Source of the DNA: Ignavibacteria bacterium UBA4661
GTDB lineage: Bacteria; Bacteroidota; Ignavibacteria; Kapaibacteriales; UBA4661
Assembly: GCA_002405405.1 (NCBI GenBank)
Contig: DHLT01000024.1
Coordinates: 1-7,354 of the forward strand
Direction of reading: 5' to 3'
Length of the DNA: 7,354 bases
The position numbers and the translations under genes were made by a program. Below are positions 1 through 5,915 of the stretch, in pieces (position 1 is the stretch's first letter; the number at the start of each line of letters is the position of its first letter). The notes under the pieces were generated by a model. It did no database searches. It was not told the DNA's origin and saw only the letters and a program-made list of their open reading frames with translations.

Positions 1-147
1 GAGCGCATGTATCAAGCAATTCAAGGTACAGGCGGCACAGCACGCTTAGTGATGCTACCCGCTGAAAGTCATGGTTATGCCGCACGTGAATCCATTTTGC
101 ATACCATTGCAGAAATGCTTGACTGGGCTACGACATACACGAAGTAA
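1..147 (+). CDS. C-terminal end of an S9-family (prolyl oligopeptidase-like) serine peptidase, 5' partial
   Basis: An open frame enters from the left edge and stops at TAA 145-147, leaving 48 residues. The fragment contains LPAESHGYAARES followed by a short amphipathic helix (ILHTIAEMLDW). In S9 peptidases of the glutamyl endopeptidase / acylaminoacyl peptidase type, the C-terminus has an LPxESHGY segment in which the His completes the Ser-Asp-His triad. Here that would be His24 of the fragment. The terminal helix packs the alpha/beta-hydrolase domain, so the end looks intact. The nucleophile Ser, the Asp and the beta-propeller domain lie outside the window, so the exact subfamily and any signal peptide cannot be judged. 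A strong hairpin terminator follows 25 bases after the stop, which separates it transcriptionally from coaE. Confidence 0.85.
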   Translation, partial: ERMYQAIQGTGGTARLVMLPAESHGYAARESILHTIAEMLDWATTYTK

Positions 148-172
148 TACACCATGAATCATTGTACTATTT

Positions 173-200
173 AAAGGGCAGGAGATTTCTTCTGCCCTTT
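173..200 (+). terminator. Intrinsic terminator after the S9 peptidase gene
   Basis: AAAGGGCAG (173-181) pairs perfectly with CTGCCCTTT (192-200). Three further pairs (182-184 with 189-191, one of them G-T) leave a four-base ATTT loop, giving a 12-bp stem. It lies 25 bases past the peptidase stop and is followed by a T-containing tail (GTAGTTTT). The A-rich 5' arm means it could also work weakly on the other strand, but no minus-strand gene needs it. Confidence 0.85.
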
Positions 201-246
201 GTAGTTTTCACTCAAGCATATACTGTCTCCATATTTTTTTCCTGCT

Positions 247-897
247 ATGCACACAAATACAACGCTCTGTGCCGAACTCAAAACAACCAAACCGACATCA
301 TTACGTCTTGTGGGAATTACCGGCGGCATCGGTACAGGAAAGTCCGCCGTGAGCGACATCTTACGTAGTATGGGGTATGTCGTCATGTCCTCCGATGATA
401 TAGCCAAAGACATCATGGAGCAAGACGATGTTCGTGCAGAGTTGCGTTCTGCTTTTGGTAATGATATTTTTCAGGATGATGGTACCTACCACCGCCCTGC
501 AATTGCTCGACTTATTTTCGGCAATCATGATCGAGCACAAGAGTATCGCGAGCGCATTAATGGCATTACACATCCACGTGTGATTCGGGAGATGTATCGT
601 CGTGCTATAGAGCAGTATCATCGTGGTCAAACGCTCATCTTCAATGAAAGTGCCTTGCTATTTGAAACAGGATTGTATACATGCTATGACTCCATTGTCA
701 CCGTCACTGCGCCACTTCCTCTCCGGTATGAACGCTTACGTCTGCGAGGCATGGCAGATGATGATATCACCTTGCGCATTGCACAACAATTACCTGACGA
801 AGAAAAACAATCTCGTTCAAGCATGGTGATTGATAATAGTGCCTCTCTCGAAAGACTACACCATCAAGTTCAGGAGATGCTTGCAGGTATTCAATAA
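247..897 (+). CDS. coaE: Dephospho-CoA kinase
   Basis: This is a 216-residue protein, the usual size for CoaE, which phosphorylates the ribose 3'-OH of dephospho-CoA with ATP as the last step of coenzyme A synthesis in the cytoplasm. The Walker A motif GGIGTGKS is at residues 26-33. Other family landmarks follow in order: the SSDDIAK segment (48-54) at the position of the usual DxDxIA, ITHP (107-110), ALLFETGL (136-143) at the position of the family's PLLFE, an Arg-rich lid region (160-168), and MVIDN (193-197). The ATG at 247 puts about 20 residues before the first strand, longer than typical. No better in-frame start is visible (GTG at 310 would cut into the strand). The leader is T/C-rich without a Shine-Dalgarno sequence. 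A weak promoter candidate is TTTG (198-201) with TATACTGT (219-226). No terminator is visible before the CHRD gene downstream. Confidence 0.95.
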   Translation: MHTNTTLCAELKTTKPTSLRLVGITGGIGTGKSAVSDILRSMGYVVMSSDDIAKDIMEQDDVRAELRSAFGNDIFQDDGTYHRPAIARLIFGNHDRAQEYRERINGITHPRVIREMYRRAIEQYHRGQTLIFNESALLFETGLYTCYDSIVTVTAPLPLRYERLRLRGMADDDITLRIAQQLPDEEKQSRSSMVIDNSASLERLHHQVQEMLAGIQ

Positions 898-1002
898 AAA
901 ATGGTAAGTTTCATCCGCATTCTTTCTATGCCATGCCGTAATCACCCTCTTCTTGTTTTTGCCCCGTTTTTTTCACCCTTTTCTTTTTTCAAGGACACCT
1001 TT

Positions 1003-1086
1003 ATGAAACGAGACCTACACGTTCGTATGCTTCTTCTCATCGTTGGAGCGATGATTGGAGTATCAAGCTATTCTCTCCATGCGCAA
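1003..1086 (+). other. Sec signal peptide of the CHRD protein
   Basis: Residues 1-28 comprise a basic N-region (K2, R3, R8), a hydrophobic core (MLLLIVGAMIGV) and a polar end, SYSLHAQ. Cleavage is most likely after Ala27 (L-H-A), leaving an N-terminal Gln. Confidence 0.8.
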
Positions 1087-2088
1087 ACATTTTTCTATGC
1101 CAATCTGAGCGGTGCGCAGGAAGTTCCTGCTGTTACCACTGCATCCCTTGGTACAGCTTGGGCAGTGTTGAGTGCTGACCGCACACGACTTACCTATCAA
1201 CTCACCTATGCTCGCTTGCAAGGTACCTACACAGTATCGCATATCCATCAAGGAGCAACAGGTTCGAATGGTGGTGTTCTTCATGGCTTTACAATACCAA
1301 CAACGACGAACACAATACGCGGCACATGGACGGGCATTACCTCTGCACAAGCTGATGCTTTGCTTGCCGGTAACACGTATTTCAACATCCATTCTTCGAC
1401 TTCACCTGCGGGTGAAATTCGTGGACAACTTCTCCAAACTACAACCGGTTCTGTTCCATATGTCATAGATATTTCACCCGACCAAGTTCCCTTATCACTC
1501 CTTACCGGTCGTGGAACAGGGTTCTTTATCCTTAATGGCACTGTTGCATCCTATAGCATTACTCTTGCTGCAATGCCGGTACCTATCACTGTGTCGCATT
1601 TTCATCGTGGCAGACGTGGTGTGAACGGCGGTGTAGCACAAGGTATTACATTCACTGATAGCACTCTGAATGGCACATGGACAATGAACCAAAGTGATCT
1701 TGACACACTCCGTGCTAATAGCATCTATGTGAACATTCACACACAACGCAATCCTGCGGGTGAGATCCGTGGGCAAGTAGAGCCAATTGCAACCGTATTG
1801 ACCAGTGTACGTGATTTCCCCGCAAGTTTACTGGCAACAGCCGAACTTTCTCCGAATCCTGCTTCTGATCAAGCGCAACTTTCCTTCACACTTCGTCAAC
1901 CAACCTTGATGACGATTGAGGTAGTGAATCTTCTCGGTCAGCGCATGGCAGTCATTGCTCCTGAAACCATGATGCATGGCGATTGTCGTATCACGATCAC
2001 GACACCGAATATAGCACCGGGCATGTACTTTGTCCGCATGAGTAGTAGCACGATGATGAAGTCAATTCCCCTCGTCATTCAACGATAG
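1003..2088 (+). CDS. Secreted protein with two CHRD domains and a T9SS C-terminal sorting domain
   Basis: The frame is open from an ATG at 901, but ATG 1003 is preferred. It has AAGGA at 991-995, seven bases upstream, and it starts directly with a signal peptide (MKRDLHVR, a hydrophobic core, then SLHA before Gln28). The resulting protein is 361 residues. Residues ~29-145 and ~153-260 are two diverged copies of one CHRD domain. Each has an HxHxG motif (SHIHQG at 79-84, SHFHRG at 199-204) and ends in NIHxxxxPAGEIRGQ (from 128 and from 244). Residues ~281-361 match the type A T9SS sorting domain: SPNPASD near its start, LLGQ in the middle, APGMYFVR and a basic end. It is therefore probably exported by Sec, moved across the outer membrane by T9SS and released or anchored at the surface. 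The role of bacterial CHRD proteins is not established. A hairpin terminator follows. Confidence 0.9.
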   Translation: MKRDLHVRMLLLIVGAMIGVSSYSLHAQTFFYANLSGAQEVPAVTTASLGTAWAVLSADRTRLTYQLTYARLQGTYTVSHIHQGATGSNGGVLHGFTIPTTTNTIRGTWTGITSAQADALLAGNTYFNIHSSTSPAGEIRGQLLQTTTGSVPYVIDISPDQVPLSLLTGRGTGFFILNGTVASYSITLAAMPVPITVSHFHRGRRGVNGGVAQGITFTDSTLNGTWTMNQSDLDTLRANSIYVNIHTQRNPAGEIRGQVEPIATVLTSVRDFPASLLATAELSPNPASDQAQLSFTLRQPTLMTIEVVNLLGQRMAVIAPETMMHGDCRITITTPNIAPGMYFVRMSSSTMMKSIPLVIQR

Positions 2089-2120
2089 AACGCAAGAGTA
2101 CGCTACAGATATACACAACA

Positions 2121-2176
2121 AAAAAGCATGGCAGATGGATAGAGCGATGTACTCTCCAACTGCCATGCTTTGTTTT
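2121..2176. terminator. Bidirectional terminator between convergent genes
   Basis: AAAGCATGGCAG (2123-2134) is perfectly complementary to CTGCCATGCTTT (2160-2171). Inside this 12-bp stem, TGG (2136-2138) with CCA (2156-2158) and AGAG (2141-2144) with CTCT (2152-2155) extend the hairpin with small interruptions. The arms are flanked by an A-run on the left (2118-2125) and by TTTGTTTT on the right (2169-2176), so either strand gives a hairpin followed by a U-rich tail. It sits between the stops of the plus-strand CHRD gene (2088) and the minus-strand Nudix gene (2192). Confidence 0.88.
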
Positions 2177-2191
2177 ACACTGTTCTTTTTA

Positions 2192-2677
2192 TCACCCTTC
2201 TCGCTTGTATCGACGAAATGGTACATGGCGTCCTTGTGCTAATGGCATGAGGATTTCATCGACAAGAACACGTAATGCTATACGTTGAGTAGGCATAGCA
2301 ATCCGATGGAGTGCATCTTGCTCTGTCAGCCATGCATAGTCGGCATGCTCATCCGAGAGTATGACATCGGGTTTTGTAACAATCGCCGCAAAACTTGGTA
2401 CGCTTTGGATAGCATCACGTTCAGCATCAAAAAATTGACCAATATATGGCACAACCCATAATTCACCCGGCATCAGTCCTGTTTCTTCGAAAATCTCGCG
2501 CCATGCAGTTTGAAGAGCAGTTTCACCCTCTTGAATTGTTCCGGTAATACCCTGCCACACCAAAGGAAAGAGCGATGCCTGAGCAGAGCGTTGTAAGACA
2601 AGAAATTTCCAACAGTCTTGTGCAATATCGAACCACACGATTTGCGCTTGTACTGTTGTTGATAAGAATGTCGGCAT
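2192..2677 (-). CDS. Nudix hydrolase, NudB-like (dihydroneopterin-triphosphate or nucleotide pyrophosphatase type)
   Basis: A 161-residue protein when started at the ATG at 2677-2675. The Nudix box Gx5Ex7REUxEExGU is complete: G46, E52, R60, E61, E64, E65, G67, with REIFEETGL at 60-68. Such enzymes hydrolyse nucleoside-diphosphate-linked compounds using Mg2+ bound by the box glutamates. The WQGITG segment before the box (41-46) and the late EHADYAWL segment (110-117) resemble NudB and related pyrophosphatases, but the substrate cannot be fixed from sequence. The frame runs upstream to an ATG at 2770, which would add 31 residues and overlap the divergent AraC start. The shorter start is chosen because strand one of the fold (VQAQIVWFDI) begins just after it. 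The leader has no Shine-Dalgarno sequence. The gene is convergent with the CHRD gene and divergent from the AraC gene. Confidence 0.85.
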   Translation of the reverse strand: MPTFLSTTVQAQIVWFDIAQDCWKFLVLQRSAQASLFPLVWQGITGTIQEGETALQTAWREIFEETGLMPGELWVVPYIGQFFDAERDAIQSVPSFAAIVTKPDVILSDEHADYAWLTEQDALHRIAMPTQRIALRVLVDEILMPLAQGRHVPFRRYKREG

Positions 2678-2728
2678 TGCAAGAAGAAAAAAGAGTGGTA
2701 TGTTCCTACATATTGTTTTACTGTTTTG

Positions 2729-2748
2729 ATTACTGTACGACAGGTAAT
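2729..2748. promoter_or_regulatory. Inverted repeat in the Nudix/AraC divergent control region
   Basis: ATTACTGT (2729-2736) and ACAGGTAAT (2740-2748) are inverted copies with one extra base in the right arm, separated by ACG. A further TTACTGT lies at 2718-2724, so the same half-site occurs three times in about 30 bases. The element ends two bases before the AraC start codon. Such a position would suit autoregulation by the AraC protein, or a stem covering the start region of its mRNA. No function is shown by sequence alone. Confidence 0.4.
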
Positions 2749-2750
2749 GT

Positions 2751-3644
2751 ATGAAAGAATCTCCACTCACAGCATCCCGATCATCATCAAGCCAAGAAGA
2801 GCAAATTCTTCATGAATTTCGTGGCATGCAAGGTGAACGCTTTCGTATTGGTTCATTACGCCTTTTTCAGCATGAATATCAGCGGTCAAAGCCGGCATCT
2901 TTTTACACAATAGTATGGAATCGAGCAAGTATTTCTGAGCTCACGATTGATGATATTCCTCTTGCATTAGACAAAAATCAACTCACCTTTTGTACACCCA
3001 CCAATTATCTTGCTATTGCTGAAGCAGGTGATGGCATCATGCTTCAATTCAACCGAGAGTTCTACTGTGTGCAACAGCATGACCAGGAAGTGTCGTGTAT
3101 CGGTTTATTGTTTTATGGTTCGGGTGGTTTTCCTGTAGTGAATACAACCGACCACAATGAACAGTTTTCTGCAATGCTCACACTCTTTGAGGAAGAGTTA
3201 CGCATTCAGGATCATATTCAATCCGAGATGTTGCATGTCATTTTGAAACGATGGATAATCATTGCAACGCGACTATTTCGTTCGCAGTCGGTGTCACAAG
3301 ATATTGCAGACACCTCAATTGATCTTGTACGTCAGTTTCATGTACTAGTCGAGCAACATTTCCGCACCAAGCACAGCGTTGCAGAATATGCTGATATACT
3401 CAACAAGTCACCGAAAACACTTTCAAATGTTTTTGCTAAATACAATCAACTTACCCCACGCGATATCATTCATTCGCGTATTGTAGTAGAAGCAAAACGA
3501 TTGCTTCTCCACACTGATCAACAAGTCAAAGAGATCGGCTTTGCACTTGGCTTTGATGACGTACAGAACTTTTCACGCTTTTTCAAAAACATTGAGGGTA
3601 TTTCTCCTATGGAGTTCAAGCATCATCATGCTCGCCGTGTATAG
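2751..3644 (+). CDS. AraC-family transcriptional regulator (Bacteroidota type)
   Basis: A 297-residue regulator with an N-terminal cupin-like sensing half (~30-135) and a C-terminal AraC/XylS DNA-binding half (~190-290). The first helix-turn-helix lies at about 209-230 (SVAEYADILNKSPKTLSNVF). The second lies at about 257-281 (VKEIGFALGFDDVQNFSRFF), followed by the family ending GISPMEF (283-289). The sensing half has the FNxEFYCVxxHDxEVSCxGLLF pattern that I associate with AraC proteins of Bacteroidota. Its Cys106 and Cys116 could be redox-active, but that is not shown. AGGT at 2743-2746 lies close before the ATG. Three plus-strand units follow: the TetR gene, the peroxiredoxin operon and the exported-protein gene. 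Two of the intergenic regions contain paired boxes 21 bp apart, a spacing typical of AraC sites. The ligand and targets are unknown. Confidence 0.9.
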   Translation: MKESPLTASRSSSSQEEQILHEFRGMQGERFRIGSLRLFQHEYQRSKPASFYTIVWNRASISELTIDDIPLALDKNQLTFCTPTNYLAIAEAGDGIMLQFNREFYCVQQHDQEVSCIGLLFYGSGGFPVVNTTDHNEQFSAMLTLFEEELRIQDHIQSEMLHVILKRWIIIATRLFRSQSVSQDIADTSIDLVRQFHVLVEQHFRTKHSVAEYADILNKSPKTLSNVFAKYNQLTPRDIIHSRIVVEAKRLLLHTDQQVKEIGFALGFDDVQNFSRFFKNIEGISPMEFKHHHARRV

Positions 3645-3722
3645 CATCTTTTTACCTTACGTATAAAGATACCCCACAACTATATCTGCCATTAACACCC
3701 AACACAAGAGTGCTTATTGTCA

Positions 3723-3752
3723 TTTGTTTGAAAAAATTCTATTTTACTTTTT
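3723..3752 (+). promoter_or_regulatory. Candidate promoter of the TetR gene
   Basis: TTTG (3723-3726), an 18-base spacer and TACTTTTT (3745-3752) match the Bacteroidota -33 TTTG / -7 TAnnTTTG pattern except for the last base. The spacer length equals that of the candidate promoter of the peroxiredoxin operon. The predicted start site near 3758 would give a leader of about 33 bases with no G after 3762. Confidence 0.5.
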
Positions 3753-3763
3753 AGTAAGTAAGT
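3742..3763. promoter_or_regulatory. Probable TetR operator 1 (autoregulation)
   Basis: Arms TTACTT (3744-3749) and AAGTAA (3756-3761) form a perfect inverted repeat with a six-base centre. Its right half, TAGTAAGTAAGTT (3752-3764), is identical to the right half of the element before the peroxiredoxin operon (4511-4523). It overlaps the -7 element of the TetR gene promoter and lies 27 bases before its ATG, the usual place for a TetR autoregulatory operator. Confidence 0.7.
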
Positions 3764-3790
3764 TATTATCTATTATTCTCTTCAACACAC

Positions 3791-4414
3791 ATGAGTACAA
3801 CACGTGATGAGATCATTCGTTTAGCAGAAGAACTTGTTCTTGCTAAAGGATTTAACTGGCTGAGTTATTCTGATATTTCACAGAAGCTTGGAATAAAGAA
3901 TGCCGCAATTCACTACCACTTTCCAACAAAAGAAGATTTGGGATTAGCAATAATCGAGCGAGATCGTACTATGATTGCCGAGTTAATGGCAAGCTGGGAA
4001 CAACAACACACCGATGCGATTGACATCATTAGTGAACTTTTTGGCGTGTATTCCAGCATTCTTCAAGGTTGCCAAGTATGTTTGATTGGCTCATTGGGCA
4101 CAGATATGCTAACCCTGCCGGATGCCATGCAAGCAGAACTCAAAAAGCTTGTCAATCTCATTCTGATATGGCTCAAGAAACAATTAGAAAAAGGGCGAGC
4201 CAATGGTACAGCCGTATTCGAGGGAAGTTCTACAACTCACGCAATGGTATTATTGACGAATATGGTTGCCGGCATTCAAATAGCACGCCTGCACAATAAC
4301 ACCAAAGAATTTCATACTCTCACTACGCATGCTTTGAACAGCTTGCGACCAAAAGACGCAACATCTTTTCCATCATCATCGACTTCAAAATCAATTCGCA
4401 CAAAGAAGCTTTAA
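3791..4414 (+). CDS. TetR/AcrR-family transcriptional regulator with a CxxC motif
   Basis: A 207-residue protein with the TetR N-terminal DNA-binding domain at ~5-52. The helix-turn-helix is SYSDISQKLGIKNAAIHYHFPTKEDLG (25-51), including the IHYHFPTK signature. The remainder is the all-helical ligand-binding and dimerisation domain. Cys94 and Cys97 form CQVC at the start of the helix pair where some related regulators carry reactive cysteines. Members with the GFxxxSYxDIxxxLGIKxAxIHYHFP pattern often control nearby detoxification or redox genes. Two copies of a TTACxT-N6-AAGTAA palindrome, one before this gene and one before the peroxiredoxin operon, support autoregulation plus repression of that operon. 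The last 20 residues are Ser/Lys-rich and probably disordered. The 27 bases before the ATG contain no G and hence no Shine-Dalgarno sequence. Confidence 0.92.
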   Translation: MSTTRDEIIRLAEELVLAKGFNWLSYSDISQKLGIKNAAIHYHFPTKEDLGLAIIERDRTMIAELMASWEQQHTDAIDIISELFGVYSSILQGCQVCLIGSLGTDMLTLPDAMQAELKKLVNLILIWLKKQLEKGRANGTAVFEGSSTTHAMVLLTNMVAGIQIARLHNNTKEFHTLTTHALNSLRPKDATSFPSSSTSKSIRTKKL

Positions 4415-4445
4415 CAATAATTAACTCATACTATCGATATTTTCT

Positions 4446-4476
4446 CTCCGGGAAATAGTGCAAACTCTTCGGGAAG
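4446..4476. repeat. Paired CGGGAA boxes, 21 bp apart, upstream of the peroxiredoxin operon
   Basis: CTCTCCGGGAA (4444-4454) and CTCTTCGGGAA (4465-4475) are direct repeats offset by exactly 21 bp, with one mismatch. The second box, CTTCGGGAAG (4467-4476), is itself a perfect palindrome around GG. The pair ends 17 bases before the candidate -33 element, where a transcription activator would be expected. An equivalent pair lies at 6822-6852. Confidence 0.6.
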
Positions 4477-4493
4477 AAATGACAAGCGATAAA

Positions 4494-4525
4494 TTTTTGC
4501 ACTTACCTACTAGTAAGTAAGTTTG
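4494..4525 (+). promoter_or_regulatory. Candidate promoter of the peroxiredoxin operon
   Basis: TTTTTG (4494-4499), an 18-base spacer and TAAGTTTG (4518-4525) give a full match to the Bacteroidota -33 / -7 pattern (TTTG, TAnnTTTG). The repressor palindrome at 4501-4522 fills the spacer and overlaps the -7 element. The predicted start site near 4531 leaves a leader of about 40 bases. Confidence 0.65.
4501..4522. promoter_or_regulatory. Probable TetR operator 2 (peroxiredoxin operon)
   Basis: This 22-base element starts ACTTACCTAC and ends AGTAAGTAAGT. It reads almost identically on both strands, with only one mismatched base pair (4507 against 4516). It shares its 13-base right half with operator 1 at 3752-3764. 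Lying between the -33 and -7 elements, a bound repressor would block RNA polymerase directly. Confidence 0.75.
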
Positions 4526-4571
4526 TACAACAACAAGTCACAAAATTCTTTCATTCTTTTTTGTTAATCGT

Positions 4572-5276
4572 ATGTACTCGCCCTATCTCTCCGCCGAAGA
4601 AATGAAACAACTTGAGCAGATAGTTCAAAACGAACAGAAAGCATTTGAAGCAGAGTATCGCCGCAACTCCGGCGTACTCAATCGCTCGACAGAATATCGC
4701 GGTGCATCGGCTATAGTGCCGAACAGTGCCCAAGACATTTGCCCGATCATGGTGGGGTCGCATATACCCTCTATTACTCTTCCTGATAGATCAGGCAATC
4801 TTGTCAATATTCAAGACACTTTATCCGACAAACCTGCAGTCCTCATCTTTTATCGTGGCGGATGGTGTCCGTATTGTAATTACCAACTCAGTAATATGCT
4901 CCTTGTCGAAGAATACCTTGATCGTTTAGGGTACAACATTTTTGGTATTTCGCCGAGCAGTGTCAAGTATTTAACTAGCGATACCACACCGCATTTCATG
5001 AAGTTTCAACTACTCTCTGATGCAAGCATGGAAATATCTCGGCAATTTGGCATAGCATATCGTCTTGATGATGACCAGCACGGTGCATGGAAACAAGAAT
5101 ACAATATTGACATCACACAATATTCCGAGCAATCACATCGTCAATTACCCGTGCCCTCTGTCTTCATTGTTGATCGCACAGGCACGATTCGCTATCGCTT
5201 TGTTCATCCCGATTACACCATTCGCTTACGCACAGAAAAACTCCTTATGATGGCAGAAGTTTTTGCCCATGCTTAG
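4572..5276 (+). CDS. Peroxiredoxin-like (AhpC/TSA, redoxin) protein
   Basis: A 234-residue cytoplasmic protein with a thioredoxin-fold AhpC/TSA domain at ~60-230 after an N-terminal helical extension of about 55 residues. The active-site segment is FYRGGWCPYC (93-102), with Cys99 as the likely peroxidatic residue and Cys102 forming a CPYC pair. Later VPSVFIVDRTG (194-204) is the usual cis-Pro strand and following turn. Classical peroxiredoxins have PxxxTxxC, but this subfamily has YRGxWCPxC, closer to thioredoxin. It could therefore be a thiol peroxidase or a disulfide reductase, and the electron donor is unknown. There is no signal peptide. It is the first gene of a probable operon with the DUF417 gene (56 bases on) and the histidine kinase. 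Control is suggested by the palindrome on its promoter and by upstream paired boxes. The leader lacks a Shine-Dalgarno sequence. Confidence 0.9.
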   Translation: MYSPYLSAEEMKQLEQIVQNEQKAFEAEYRRNSGVLNRSTEYRGASAIVPNSAQDICPIMVGSHIPSITLPDRSGNLVNIQDTLSDKPAVLIFYRGGWCPYCNYQLSNMLLVEEYLDRLGYNIFGISPSSVKYLTSDTTPHFMKFQLLSDASMEISRQFGIAYRLDDDQHGAWKQEYNIDITQYSEQSHRQLPVPSVFIVDRTGTIRYRFVHPDYTIRLRTEKLLMMAEVFAHA

Positions 5277-5332
5277 ACATTTATACACAGTACATCATTC
5301 TTCATTTTCTCTCACTTTTTTTACTTCATACT

Positions 5333-5908
5333 ATGTTTTCTTTTTCTTCCTATCGTTCCTCTGTCAGCACGGCTACGTATGAATCATCGCAGTCTGCTGA
5401 TAGTAATCGCACAGCTCTTGCTTCCTTCTATTCGTCATGGCAAAGAATAGCTCCTTCGCTTGCCGATTTCTTCTTACGGTTTTCAGTTGCACTCATTCTC
5501 TTGTGGTATGGTGCATTTAAATTCACACCATCGGAAGCAAAAGCAATTGAAGAATTACTTCTTCACAGCCCCCTCTTTGCATGGATGCTCACGCTGTTAT
5601 CACTCCAAAGTATTTCCAATTTGATTGGTACGATTGAGATTATCACAGCCCTTGCTTTGCTTGTTCCTCGTACGTCGTCATTCCTGCTACTCCGCATATT
5701 CTCCTTAGTAGGCGGCATTCTCGGCACTGTTACATTTCTTGCCACAGTGTCATTTCTCTTTACAACACCGAATACATTTAGAGTCATTGATGGACTTCTT
5801 GTACCGGTCGGCGCGGGTGGATTTGTCATCAAAGATATTGTTCTCTTGGCGGTATGTTTCTATCATGTCGCAGTATACAACAATACATCATCATCCGTTT
5901 TTGAGTGA
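5333..5908 (+). CDS. DUF417 (YkgB/RclC family) inner-membrane protein
   Basis: A 191-residue protein with an unusual Ser/Thr-rich N-terminal tail (~1-40), then about four hydrophobic helices at roughly 45-63, 95-112, 117-143 and 163-182. DUF417 landmarks are present: LRFSVALILLWYGAFKFTP (48-66) followed by EAxAIExLxxxSPL (68-81), NLIGTIEI (96-103), TFLATVSFLFTTP (134-146) and GGFVIKDIVLL (162-172). The family includes E. coli RclC (YkgB), an inner-membrane protein of the reactive-chlorine-resistance operon controlled by the AraC-type RclR. The biochemical role is unknown. It lies between the peroxiredoxin-like gene and the histidine kinase, which suggests an oxidant-stress role here too. The 42 bases before the ATG (5291-5332) contain no G, so ribosome binding does not use a Shine-Dalgarno sequence. 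Confidence 0.88.
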   Translation: MFSFSSYRSSVSTATYESSQSADSNRTALASFYSSWQRIAPSLADFFLRFSVALILLWYGAFKFTPSEAKAIEELLLHSPLFAWMLTLLSLQSISNLIGTIEIITALALLVPRTSSFLLLRIFSLVGGILGTVTFLATVSFLFTTPNTFRVIDGLLVPVGAGGFVIKDIVLLAVCFYHVAVYNNTSSSVFE

Positions 5909-5915
5909 GATTATC

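Noticed and set aside
582..592. ATTCGGGAGA in coaE as another CGGGAA box
   Set aside because: It is a single imperfect copy within a conserved coding region, with no partner 21 bp away.
901..1002. Longer start for the CHRD protein at ATG 901
   Set aside because: It would place 34 extra residues before a clear signal peptide. The stretch 941-990 is mostly pyrimidine leader, and ATG 1003 has AAGGA at good spacing. TAAGTTTC at 905-912 could instead be a -7 element, but its only upstream TTG is 21 bases away.
2678..2770. Longer Nudix start (2770) giving a 192-residue protein with a signal-peptide-like segment ending TVQAQ
   Set aside because: It would overlap the divergent AraC start and consume the whole control region. 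The presumed cleavage site falls inside the first strand of the Nudix fold, so the resemblance is probably chance.
3649..3672. ATCTTT / AAAGAT inverted repeat after the AraC gene as a terminator
   Set aside because: The stem is short and A/T-only apart from one pair, with a mismatch further in and no T-run after it, so it is too weak to call.
5739..5915. Histidine kinase start inside the DUF417 gene (ATG 5739 or 5865)
   Set aside because: The long overlap with a well-supported gene is unlikely. ATG 5916 sits just after the DUF417 stop and leaves all kinase domains intact.
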